From an uncultured Flavobacteriales bacterium (GTDB lineage Bacteria > Bacteroidota > Bacteroidia > Flavobacteriales > Schleiferiaceae), in assembly GCA_903821715.1 (NCBI GenBank), contig CAIJMB010000127.1:1-10332 (forward strand): a stretch of 10,332 nucleotides of DNA. The letters are read 5' to 3'. Below the pieces are notes generated by a model, which ran no database searches, was not told where the DNA came from, and saw nothing but the letters and a program-made list of their open reading frames with translations. Shown in pieces: positions 1 through 6,205 of the stretch (position 1 is its first letter; every line of letters begins with the position of its first letter). Made by a program: the position numbers and the translations under genes.

Positions 1-1583
1 AGTTTCTTCAAAACCGCGTGGAACTTCGCAAGGGCGAGGATTGGTTTGTGCGCGCCTACACGACCCACGAGGACGCGGGCCAGACCTACGACGCCTACTT
101 TACGGCACTTCGCATGCAGGACTCAGTGCTGAATGAAGGGTTTTGGGCCAACCAGTACCGCTCGTTTTGGAACATCTTTCAAAAACAAAAGGTCCGCGGC
201 TTAAACGGTTACCCGAGTGAAACGCTCCCCAACGCCGAGTTTAGCGACGCCATGGCCCAATTGTGGGCGAATAATCCTCAAGCGTTTCAATCGTTTCACG
301 CGGACAACCGCAGTTGGATGGACATGGCCTACGATCCCGACAGTATGCTGATTCCGGGGTCAGCAGCATTTGAGGCGCTGAAGCAATCCATCATTACCCG
401 CCCATTTACCGAAGGCGGATCGCAGTTTTGGGACCGATCCTCGCTCGCCCACCTACATGGCCAGCGTGCCTTTGACCTCGCGGGCGGGCGGCTCACTGCA
501 GGGGCAAGCCTTCGCCAGTACCGCCCCAATTCGCGCGGAACCTTGTTTAGCGACACCAACGGCCGCGTCCTGCGCGTCGCGGAGCTGGGCATGTATGCCG
601 GATACCAACGCCAATGGGGCGATAGGTGGACCCTGAATGCGACGGCCCGGGCGGATAAAAACCAAAACTTTAAGTGGCTCTTTTCACCCGCGGCCTCAAT
701 TGTGTACCGCCCCACTGCCCAAACGGTGTGGCGCTTGGGCTTCTCGTCGGCAGTGCGGAACCCAACCCTTCAGGACCAGTACCTCTACTACAATGTGGGC
801 CGGGCGCTGCTCTTGGGCAACTTAAACGGCTACGATTCGCTTGTAACTATTGATGAGGTCGGCGACTTCTTGGCGGCGGGACCCCAAGACCGCGCTAATT
901 GGCAATGGCAGTACTACAGCATGCCGGGCGTCCGCCCCGAGCAGGTGCGCAACATTGAGCTGGGCTACCGCAGTACATGGTGGGACCGACTCTACCTCGA
1001 CGCGACCTACTACTACAGCTGGTACACGGACTTTATTGGTTACCACTTAGCCCTCAAGATTGACGACAATCCGGGCGGAAGCGCCGCTGACCGGCTTCGC
1101 GGGGTTGAGGCTTATCGTCTGGCATCTAATGCCCAAGAGCGCGTGACCACCCAAGGATTTAGTATCGGAGCCAACTACTACATCAAGCGCTATACATTGG
1201 CCGGGAACTACACCTGGAATGTGCTGAATTCAGGTGCTGATGACCCCATCATTCCCGCATACAACACCCCGGAGCACAAGTACAACCTCTCAATCTCAGG
1301 CCGCGATCTCAACTGGAAGCTCGGCAAGGGCCGCTGTGGCTATACCCTGGCCTACAAGTGGGTCGAAGGCTTCCTCTTTGAGGGTTCGCCCCAGTTTACG
1401 GGGCGGATTCCGAGCTATAGCCTGGTCGATGCACAGACCTCGTGGACTTCATCAGACAGCCAATGGACGGTCAAGTTGGGCTCAAGCAATCTGCTCAACC
1501 AGCGCGTCGTTCAGGTCTACGGGGGTCCAGCTGTGGGCCGACTCACCTACCTCTCACTGACCTGGGATGCACCAACCAAGTAA
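1..1583 (+). CDS. TonB-dependent outer-membrane receptor, C-terminal barrel part (5' truncated by window edge)
   Basis: The frame is open from base 3 to the TAA at 1581-1583, giving 526 residues without a credible start; the GTG at base 18 is internal. The missing part should hold the signal peptide, probably a carboxypeptidase-regulatory-like domain, and the plug. What is visible is beta-barrel: alternating aromatic and polar strands (for example YLDATYYYSWYTDFIGY), the segment SSAVRNPTLQDQYLYYNVGR near bases 740-815 that is typical of Bacteroidota TonB-dependent receptors, and a late NLLNQRVVQVYGGPAVGR turn before the closing strand LTYLSLTWDAPTK. Receptors of this class import substrates across the outer membrane using TonB-ExbBD energy. 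The substrate cannot be read from this part. The next gene starts 39 bases downstream on the same strand with no terminator between, so co-transcription with the T9SS esterase-like protein is plausible. Family assignment is firm; substrate unknown. Confidence 0.9.
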   Translation, partial: FLQNRVELRKGEDWFVRAYTTHEDAGQTYDAYFTALRMQDSVLNEGFWANQYRSFWNIFQKQKVRGLNGYPSETLPNAEFSDAMAQLWANNPQAFQSFHADNRSWMDMAYDPDSMLIPGSAAFEALKQSIITRPFTEGGSQFWDRSSLAHLHGQRAFDLAGGRLTAGASLRQYRPNSRGTLFSDTNGRVLRVAELGMYAGYQRQWGDRWTLNATARADKNQNFKWLFSPAASIVYRPTAQTVWRLGFSSAVRNPTLQDQYLYYNVGRALLLGNLNGYDSLVTIDEVGDFLAAGPQDRANWQWQYYSMPGVRPEQVRNIELGYRSTWWDRLYLDATYYYSWYTDFIGYHLALKIDDNPGGSAADRLRGVEAYRLASNAQERVTTQGFSIGANYYIKRYTLAGNYTWNVLNSGADDPIIPAYNTPEHKYNLSISGRDLNWKLGKGRCGYTLAYKWVEGFLFEGSPQFTGRIPSYSLVDAQTSWTSSDSQWTVKLGSSNLLNQRVVQVYGGPAVGRLTYLSLTWDAPTK

Positions 1584-1622
1584 AATTTTTCGTAAGTTTC
1601 TGAACATTAATTACCTAATCGT

Positions 1623-3230
1623 ATGATTAAACACTACTCTAAATTCCTTTTGGCGGCCATGGCGCTTGCTTCAGCCAGCTTCACGGCGTCCGCGCAGTCG
1701 CGCTACGTCGACGAAGTCTTTACCGACGCGCAACTTACCGTCCTTCCTAACGTAGCCTACGGCTACAACTTCAGCCAGTACGTGCCCGCCACGATGGGCG
1801 GACCGATGGTGATTCCGATGTATTCAGACATCTACATGCCCGACACTGCCGTAGATAGCGAGACCGCACGCCCGGTGGTTATCATCTTTCACACGGGATC
1901 ATTCTTGCCCAAGGGCCTCGCATCGCCGATGGGAGACCGCAAGGATTCGGCCGTCGTTGAAATCGCCAAGCGATTCGCGCGCCGCGGATTTGTGGCCGTT
2001 TCGGCGAGCTACCGCCTCGGTTGGTTGGCCAACTCGACCAACTTGGACCTTCGCCGCGGAACCAACTTGATGGCAGTTTACAATGCAGTACAGGATGCCA
2101 AGGTGTGTGTGCGCGCCGTGCGTGCCTCGAAGCTCGCTTTGGGCGATCCCTACCGCATTGACCCCAGTGCGATTTCGCTAATGGGCGCGGGCTCAGGAGG
2201 CTACATTACCCTGGCCTACGCTACGATTAACAATCTTGCGGAGATCGCATCTCCGGCGAAATTCCAGTACACTGCGGCCGGAACCGGTATGTTCGGTGGC
2301 ACCGTGAGCGCGGGAGACCCCTACATCGACACTGCAGTAGTAGGCGATTGGAACGGTTACGGAGGTAAGGCCACAATCATCGGAGCTCACCCGGTCACGG
2401 GCCTCCCGTTGGTGGACCAAACCCAGCCTGGTCGTAACATCGAGTTGTACAAAGGCGTACCGCATGCCGTCAACATGGTCATCAACTTGGGCGGAGCTCT
2501 TGGCGACTCAGCCTGGTTGGCCCAGGGAGACGCACCGATGGTTAGCTTCCACAGCCGCTACGACTTTTTTGCTCCTTACTACCGCGGAATGGTGAACGTA
2601 CCCATCGCAGGTGCATTCTTCCCCGTAGTTGAAGTTGCGGGATCGCACACAGCGGTGAAGATGTCGAACACGTTTGGCAACAACAGCGTACTTGCCGCTT
2701 CAACGATGAATGACGCGTACAGTGTAAAGGCGCGCACGAATCCGCACAACCTGGGCAACCAAGACAACATTTACACCTTCAATATGCTACCGCCCAACAT
2801 GGCGATGCCATTCCGCGTGAATGCCAACCCTTGGGATTGGTGGGATGCCAACGACCCCTTGTCAGCGAACGAAACCAACCCTAACATCAAGGCACAGTCG
2901 AATTTGTACATCGATACAGTGATGGCGTACACGCTTCCCCGCATGGCTAAAGCTTTGAACGCGGTGGGTTACAGCATCTCGGTTCCCGAAGTGGAGTCGG
3001 TAAAGGTGCAGCTTGTTCCGAACCCGACCACCGCAAACGCTGTGGTGCGCGCCTTTGGAGCAAGTGTTACCTCAGTTGAGGTGTACGACATCCTCGGACG
3101 CCCCGTATTTGCTCGCTCGCTCAATGCTGAAGAAGTGGAACTTCCCAGTGCCTTGTGGGCACCTGGCGCCTACTTCGTACGACTGCATACCGAGCGTGGA
3201 GTGCATACTGCGAAACTGATTCGCCACTAA
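1623..3230 (+). CDS. Secreted alpha/beta-hydrolase (carboxylesterase-like) protein with T9SS C-terminal sorting domain
   Basis: This is a 535-residue protein. Residues 1-25 form a signal peptide (KHYSK, then a hydrophobic core, ending FTASAQ). Residues about 60-450 read as a carboxylesterase/lipase-type alpha/beta-hydrolase: VVIIFHTGSF (85-94) sits where the HGGG oxyanion strand belongs, VSASYRLG (126-133) matches the next strand, ISLMGAGSGGYITL (184-197) is the nucleophile elbow, and a P-M-V-S-F-H-x-x-x-D segment with Asp314 resembles the acid-bearing strand. His342 in GSHTAV is a candidate base. The elbow is odd: aligned without gaps to the usual G-x-S-x-G-G, the serine position is Gly190 and Ser191 follows it, so activity is uncertain. 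Residues about 463-535 (VPNPTTANAVV, VEVYDILGRPVF, PGAYFVRLHT, AKLIRH) are a type A T9SS sorting domain, so the protein should be exported and surface-attached or released. It follows the receptor gene by 39 bases. The natural ester substrate is unknown. Confidence 0.88.
   Translation: MIKHYSKFLLAAMALASASFTASAQSRYVDEVFTDAQLTVLPNVAYGYNFSQYVPATMGGPMVIPMYSDIYMPDTAVDSETARPVVIIFHTGSFLPKGLASPMGDRKDSAVVEIAKRFARRGFVAVSASYRLGWLANSTNLDLRRGTNLMAVYNAVQDAKVCVRAVRASKLALGDPYRIDPSAISLMGAGSGGYITLAYATINNLAEIASPAKFQYTAAGTGMFGGTVSAGDPYIDTAVVGDWNGYGGKATIIGAHPVTGLPLVDQTQPGRNIELYKGVPHAVNMVINLGGALGDSAWLAQGDAPMVSFHSRYDFFAPYYRGMVNVPIAGAFFPVVEVAGSHTAVKMSNTFGNNSVLAASTMNDAYSVKARTNPHNLGNQDNIYTFNMLPPNMAMPFRVNANPWDWWDANDPLSANETNPNIKAQSNLYIDTVMAYTLPRMAKALNAVGYSISVPEVESVKVQLVPNPTTANAVVRAFGASVTSVEVYDILGRPVFARSLNAEEVELPSALWAPGAYFVRLHTERGVHTAKLIRH
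3009..3227 (+). other. T9SS type A sorting domain coding segment of the esterase-like protein
   Basis: Residues about 463-535 carry the usual order of a Por-secretion C-terminal domain: a PNP motif (VPNPTT), a beta strand with VYDILGRPVF, a short strand ending in L, a PGAYFVRL strand, and a basic final strand (AKLIRH). Family knowledge says this tail directs outer-membrane passage by the type IX system and is then cleaved. Confidence 0.88.
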
Positions 3231-3247
3231 GCGGAGTTGACCGATTA

Positions 3248-3281
3248 AAGCCCGCCGAGCGCAAGTTCGGCGGGCTTTTTA
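3248..3281 (+). terminator. Rho-independent terminator of the esterase-like gene, possibly bidirectional
   Basis: A perfect 11-bp stem AAGCCCGCCGA (3248-3258) pairs with TCGGCGGGCTT (3267-3277) around an 8-base loop and runs into a T tract (3276-3280, then ATTT). It lies 18 bases after the TAA of the plus-strand gene and a few bases past the stop of the convergent membrane-protein gene. Read on the minus strand the hairpin is followed only by a short T run (CTTTAAT), so termination in that direction would be weaker. Confidence 0.9.
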
Positions 3282-3282
3282 T

Positions 3283-4635
3283 TTAGTAGCGCTCAACCCG
3301 CCCCTCAAGCGCCGCCTCGTAGTCGGGCGGGTACAGGGACTCCTTGCGGGGGTAGTCAAACGTTTGAAGCACGTCGAAGTAGGCCTCTCGGGACATGCTG
3401 TCGTGGTGAATAAACCCCGCATTGTACTGGTAGGTCTGAACCAGATTGAGCCCCACAATCCCCACCACGGCCGCAAGACTCAACCGGCGGAGCCACGCCG
3501 GGGATTCCTCGAGCATACGCTGGAAGTACACGGCGAACGGCAGCGCCAGCACCGCGTAGGCGTCGATCAGGGGGCGGGCGCCGAAGCTTCCGCCGTACCA
3601 CCACGCCCACCAGCAGAATGTGATATAGGCGTGGGCGATGAGGTAGAACCCCACCACGAGGGCCCAGGACGGCTTTTTGCGGGCAAGCCCCCAAAACCCG
3701 AAGACCATGAACGCGGCCATCGGGGTGTACAGCATCCAGCCCTTGCGCCAACTGAATAAACCTTGAATCCAGGCGGGTTCCGACCAAAAAAAGCGCTCAG
3801 CGCCATAGGACCACACGATCCAGTGGCCGGAGCTGAGCTTCCAGTAGATCAATTGCGGAATTCCGACTGCGATCGCCACTACTAAGGCCCAAGCGAGGCG
3901 ATGGGCGGTAAGCAAGCCCTTGGGCAAGCGGCCATCCAAGGTAAATAGTGCGGCGACCGCCATTGGAATCAGGATGTTGACGGGACGGATCAGTACGATG
4001 AGGCCCGCGAGGGCTCCGAGCACCAGAAGCCTCCAAGCTTGCTCGCGCCGACGCCAAAGGTCCCCGTGGTAGAGCATCGCCGCGGAGAGCATGAATGTGG
4101 CCCCATGGCTCATGGCGCCCCGATAGGTTCCGTAGTAAAAGAGGTTGGTGCCCAAAAAGAGCGCGACGAGCGTCCACGCAATCGCCGCATCTGGAACGTA
4201 GTGGCGCAGCACCCGCCGAAGCAGCGACAGGCCCAAAAGCGGGTAGAAGAGACCGGCAAGGGCGATTCCGACGCGGTAGGGCATTGAAAACCCGTGGGCC
4301 TCTGAGGGATTCACGACCAGGGTGTACGCGTGTGAAGCGGCAAAAAACGGCGCGTAGAGCACGGCCATACCCATAGTGAACTTGAGGTGGCGCCCGCCCG
4401 ATTCGGGGTGTTCGTGCACGCCTACAAGCTGGATCATGTCGTACTTCCAGGGCTTCTCGAGCCGCACGTCGCCCTCGATAAATACCATGGGGAGGTAGGC
4501 ATAGTAGCCCGCCACATCGTACGAAATTACTTGGTTGCGTACGTAGCCGCCTCGGACGGTCCATGGTTGCTGCCAAAAGGTGACCACCACTGCGACCACC
4601 GCCAATAACCAAAACACCGCTTTCGAACGAACCAT
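3283..4635 (-). CDS. Polytopic membrane protein, GT-C glycosyltransferase-like
   Basis: This is a 450-residue protein with about 11-12 hydrophobic segments (roughly 6-22, 90-105, 122-139, 143-164, 178-192, 202-216, 219-232, 246-264, 301-317, 322-341, 356-372, 385-399). After TM1 the first outer loop has YDVAGYYAYLP with Asp40, the position where GT-C enzymes (GT39/ArnT type, using polyprenyl-phosphate sugars) carry a catalytic acidic residue. Other strong motifs are MSHGATFML (about 175-183), LIRPVN (215-220), LFSWRKGWMLYTP (293-305) and WWYGGSFGARPLID (345-358), all reminiscent of uncharacterised Bacteroidota membrane proteins. No exact family name can be given. I chose the ATG at 4633-4635, giving MVRSKAVFWLL directly before TM1. 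The upstream in-frame ATG at 4660-4662 lies inside a terminator hairpin and would add only nine residues. The gene is an orphan among its neighbours: no sugar-nucleotide or lipid-carrier genes are visible. GT-C role is inference. Confidence 0.72.
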   Translation of the reverse strand: MVRSKAVFWLLAVVAVVVTFWQQPWTVRGGYVRNQVISYDVAGYYAYLPMVFIEGDVRLEKPWKYDMIQLVGVHEHPESGGRHLKFTMGMAVLYAPFFAASHAYTLVVNPSEAHGFSMPYRVGIALAGLFYPLLGLSLLRRVLRHYVPDAAIAWTLVALFLGTNLFYYGTYRGAMSHGATFMLSAAMLYHGDLWRRREQAWRLLVLGALAGLIVLIRPVNILIPMAVAALFTLDGRLPKGLLTAHRLAWALVVAIAVGIPQLIYWKLSSGHWIVWSYGAERFFWSEPAWIQGLFSWRKGWMLYTPMAAFMVFGFWGLARKKPSWALVVGFYLIAHAYITFCWWAWWYGGSFGARPLIDAYAVLALPFAVYFQRMLEESPAWLRRLSLAAVVGIVGLNLVQTYQYNAGFIHHDSMSREAYFDVLQTFDYPRKESLYPPDYEAALEGRVERY

Positions 4636-4648
4636 TCTTAAATGTACC

Positions 4649-4674
4649 AAAAAAGCCCGCATTTCTGCGGGCTT
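4649..4674 (-). terminator. Rho-independent terminator (or attenuator) between the acidic-protein and membrane-protein genes
   Basis: Read on the minus strand, AAGCCCGCA (4674-4666 complement) pairs with TGCGGGCTT (4661-4653 complement) through a 4-base GAAA loop, giving a 9-bp stem that runs into six T residues (complement of 4654-4649). This is a textbook terminator for transcription coming from the acidic-protein gene, whose stop is about 118 bases upstream. It ends only 14 bases before the chosen ATG of the membrane-protein gene, so it may instead act as a leader attenuator if that gene's promoter lies in 4675-4792. On the plus strand no T tract follows. Confidence 0.82.
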
Positions 4675-4792
4675 CTAGGGGAACCAATATACCTTAACAC
4701 CTTAACACACTACGAAACGCAGAGCGAGAAGCGGTTCCGAGCCTCTGTTATCAAAGCACGTGCCGCAAACTTAGGTGCAGGTAAAATTTGGG
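4675..4792. other. Non-coding spacer upstream of the membrane-protein gene
   Basis: No gene is visible in these 118 bases. They contain a tandem 8-base direct repeat CCTTAACA (4692-4699 and 4700-4707) and, on the minus strand, TATATTGG (complement of 4684-4691), which is a near match to the Bacteroidota -7 box TAnnTTTG but lacks a clear TTG at the right upstream distance. A palindromic GCACGTGC lies near 4757-4764. Promoter function is possible but not demonstrated. Confidence 0.35.
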
Positions 4793-5095
4793 TTATTCTT
4801 CTTCGTCCTCGTCGACTTCGTCAAAATCGAGTTCAAAGCCGATCTCTTCGAGAAAGTCTTCGTCGATCAAAATACCGAACTGGTCGTCTTTTTCCATTTC
4901 GACAGTGCGGGCGCGGCCCTCGTCAAACGCTTCGTTGATGATTCCGCTGAAGACCATCTTCATGACTTCTTCGGCGGCTTGAACGTCGGCCGGAATATCT
5001 GATTCGGCATCGAGGTTCGACATGACTTCGGCCAACGTGGTGCCGTAGGCATCGCAAAGAGTGTCGAGAATCTGCTGGGCAGTAGGCTGGCTCAT
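4793..5095 (-). CDS. Small, extremely acidic protein of unknown function
   Basis: I do not recognise this 100-residue protein. It starts MSQPTAQQILDTL and ends in a run of acidic residues (DFDEVDEDEEE). By hand count it has 14 Asp and 17 Glu against 2 Lys and 2 Arg, so about 31% acidic and strongly negative overall. The first about 65 residues look helical and amphipathic (QQILDTLCDAYG, DVQAAEEVMKMVFSGIINEAFDEG), followed by FGILIDEDFLEEIGFELDF. No signal peptide or membrane segment is visible, so it should be cytoplasmic. Codon-frame integrity, a clean ATG and TAA, and a terminator about 118 bases downstream support a real gene. It is divergent from the beta-propeller gene across a 137-base spacer. 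A binding partner, nucleic-acid mimic or metal or ion-binding role are all possible; none is shown by the sequence. Confidence 0.72.
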   Translation of the reverse strand: MSQPTAQQILDTLCDAYGTTLAEVMSNLDAESDIPADVQAAEEVMKMVFSGIINEAFDEGRARTVEMEKDDQFGILIDEDFLEEIGFELDFDEVDEDEEE

Positions 5096-5232
5096 AGGTT
5101 GTCGGGTTTAATAGTGAATTGGTGCACGGGTTGTCCACCGGACCACAAGGTAGCGACCGCGGCGTCGCGGTGCACAGACTAACTACGGTTTTTTTGAACG
5201 AAATGCACACGTGCAGCATCGTAGGTTTGTGC
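5096..5232. promoter_or_regulatory. Divergent intergenic region of the acidic-protein and propeller genes
   Basis: This 137-base spacer must hold the promoters of both divergent genes. Visible elements are a GC-rich inverted repeat GCGAC-cgcggc-GTCGC at 5153-5168 with a central CCGCGG, the direct repeat GGTGCAC at 5121-5127 and 5169-5175, a T tract at 5189-5195, and a perfect Bacteroidota -7 box TAGGTTTG at 5222-5229. The -7 box lies three bases before the chosen ATG, and the nearest TTTG (5193-5196) is 25 bases upstream, longer than the usual spacer. The promoter assignment is therefore weak. Confidence 0.4.
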
Positions 5233-6186
5233 ATGCGCCCGACTAATCTTGTACTATGGACTCTACTGCCTGCGGTGGCCGCCGCCCAGTCCTGCCGTGA
5301 TTCCTCCCCCGAACCTTTCGTGCCTTTTTCTATCAATTACGACGTCACCAACTTGGCGCTACAGCCGGGTTTTGATACCATACCGCAACTTAGTAATGGA
5401 TTTGTTGCACTGGACGAGGCTTCTGGGGCCGTGTACTGCGAATGGGCACCCCACGCCGTGTGGGTGATTGAAGACGGCGGAGCTGGCCCCTTGCTTTACC
5501 TTGTGGACGTACGCAACGGCAGGGTCATGAGCCGATTGCAGCTTGTCACGGGCTGGACGAACGAAGACTGGGAAGACCTCGCGCACTGGACCGATGCCAG
5601 CGGCCAGCGCTGGTTGTACTTTGGGGATATAGGCGACAATGATGCGGTACATCCGACGCGACGAGTGTATGCACTGCCCGAACCAGTAGGCATTGATACC
5701 GCAGGTTCCGCAATTCAAAACCATGAACCTTCAGTGATGAAGGAGTGGACATACATTTATGAAGACGGCCCGCGCGATGCGGAATCGATGTTTGCGGACC
5801 CCCTGGATGGGCGGGTTTACCTCGTTTCGAAGCGCGATGTGCGCAATCGGATCTATGTGCTTCCTTCAGAGCCCTCGCTTGGTGGTGATACTGCCCAATA
5901 CTTGGGCGATCTACCCCTGTTTATGACAACTGCGGCAGACCGCCAGCAGCTGCCCGGCGGCCGATCACCAATAGTGATTCGCAGCTACGGCCGGCTGTAT
6001 TTCTGGGATGCAGCTCCCCATGAGGCAGCCTGTGACGTGCTGCAGCGGGTTCCAACTCAGCTTCCGTACACCGACCAAGAGGCCCAGGGAGAAATTTTTG
6101 CTTGGCTTAAGGACGGAACCTATGTCCTCCTTAGCGAGAAAGCAGGAGGCGTTTCACCCCAAGTGCACCATTACATGCGCAAGTAG
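5233..6186 (+). CDS. Secreted beta-propeller-like protein of unknown function
   Basis: This is a 317-residue protein when started at the ATG at 5233, which gives a good signal peptide (MRPTNLVLWTLLPAVAAAQ). The frame is open further upstream (an ATG at 5203 and the frame back to 5119), but that would bury the signal peptide behind an unlikely polar leader. The cysteine after it (AAAQSC) does not form a lipobox. The mature part reads as repeated beta strands with regularly spaced acidic motifs: NEDWEDLA (110-117), YFGDIGDN (129-136), YEDGPRDAESMFADP (176-190), LVSKRD (197-202) and QGEIFAW (285-291). This set, with the order DWED then GDIGDN then DAE, is familiar from uncharacterised secreted propeller-type proteins of several phyla. 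No enzymatic activity can be assigned. There is no T9SS tail, so a periplasmic location is most likely. The gene's stop is two bases from the stop of the convergent adhesin gene. Confidence 0.78.
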   Translation: MRPTNLVLWTLLPAVAAAQSCRDSSPEPFVPFSINYDVTNLALQPGFDTIPQLSNGFVALDEASGAVYCEWAPHAVWVIEDGGAGPLLYLVDVRNGRVMSRLQLVTGWTNEDWEDLAHWTDASGQRWLYFGDIGDNDAVHPTRRVYALPEPVGIDTAGSAIQNHEPSVMKEWTYIYEDGPRDAESMFADPLDGRVYLVSKRDVRNRIYVLPSEPSLGGDTAQYLGDLPLFMTTAADRQQLPGGRSPIVIRSYGRLYFWDAAPHEAACDVLQRVPTQLPYTDQEAQGEIFAWLKDGTYVLLSEKAGGVSPQVHHYMRK

Positions 6187-6205
6187 GTCTAATGCACCGT
6201 TAGAC
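6187..6205. terminator. Weak inverted repeat across the convergent stop codons
   Basis: GTCTAA (6187-6192) and TTAGAC (6200-6205) form a perfect 6-bp stem with a 7-base loop, exactly at the meeting point of the two convergent genes and including the minus-strand stop codon. There is no T tract on either side, so this is at best a weak bidirectional termination or pause signal. It is the only candidate in this junction. Confidence 0.3.

Noticed and set aside
329..715. Antisense frame inside the TonB receptor
   Set aside because: Opposite to a clear receptor barrel, Arg- and Pro-rich, typical of antisense shadows in GC-rich coding DNA.
3797..4687. Long minus-strand reading frame of about 296 codons overlapping the membrane-protein gene
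   Set aside because: Its product is rich in Arg, Gly, Pro and Ser without domain features, while the overlapping frame has clear membrane segments and motifs. It is a shadow frame.
5203..5220. ATGC...GCAT and CACGTG palindromes near the propeller-gene start as an operator
   Set aside because: The arms are only four to six bases and imperfect, no better than chance in this composition.
5119..5232. N-terminal extension of the propeller-like protein
   Set aside because: The extension is polar and would hide a good signal peptide that begins at 5233; it also covers the divergent promoter region.
4923..5336. Minus-strand frame overlapping the acidic-protein gene and the intergenic region
   Set aside because: It has no recognisable features, runs through both divergent gene starts, and conflicts with the strongly patterned acidic protein in the other frame.
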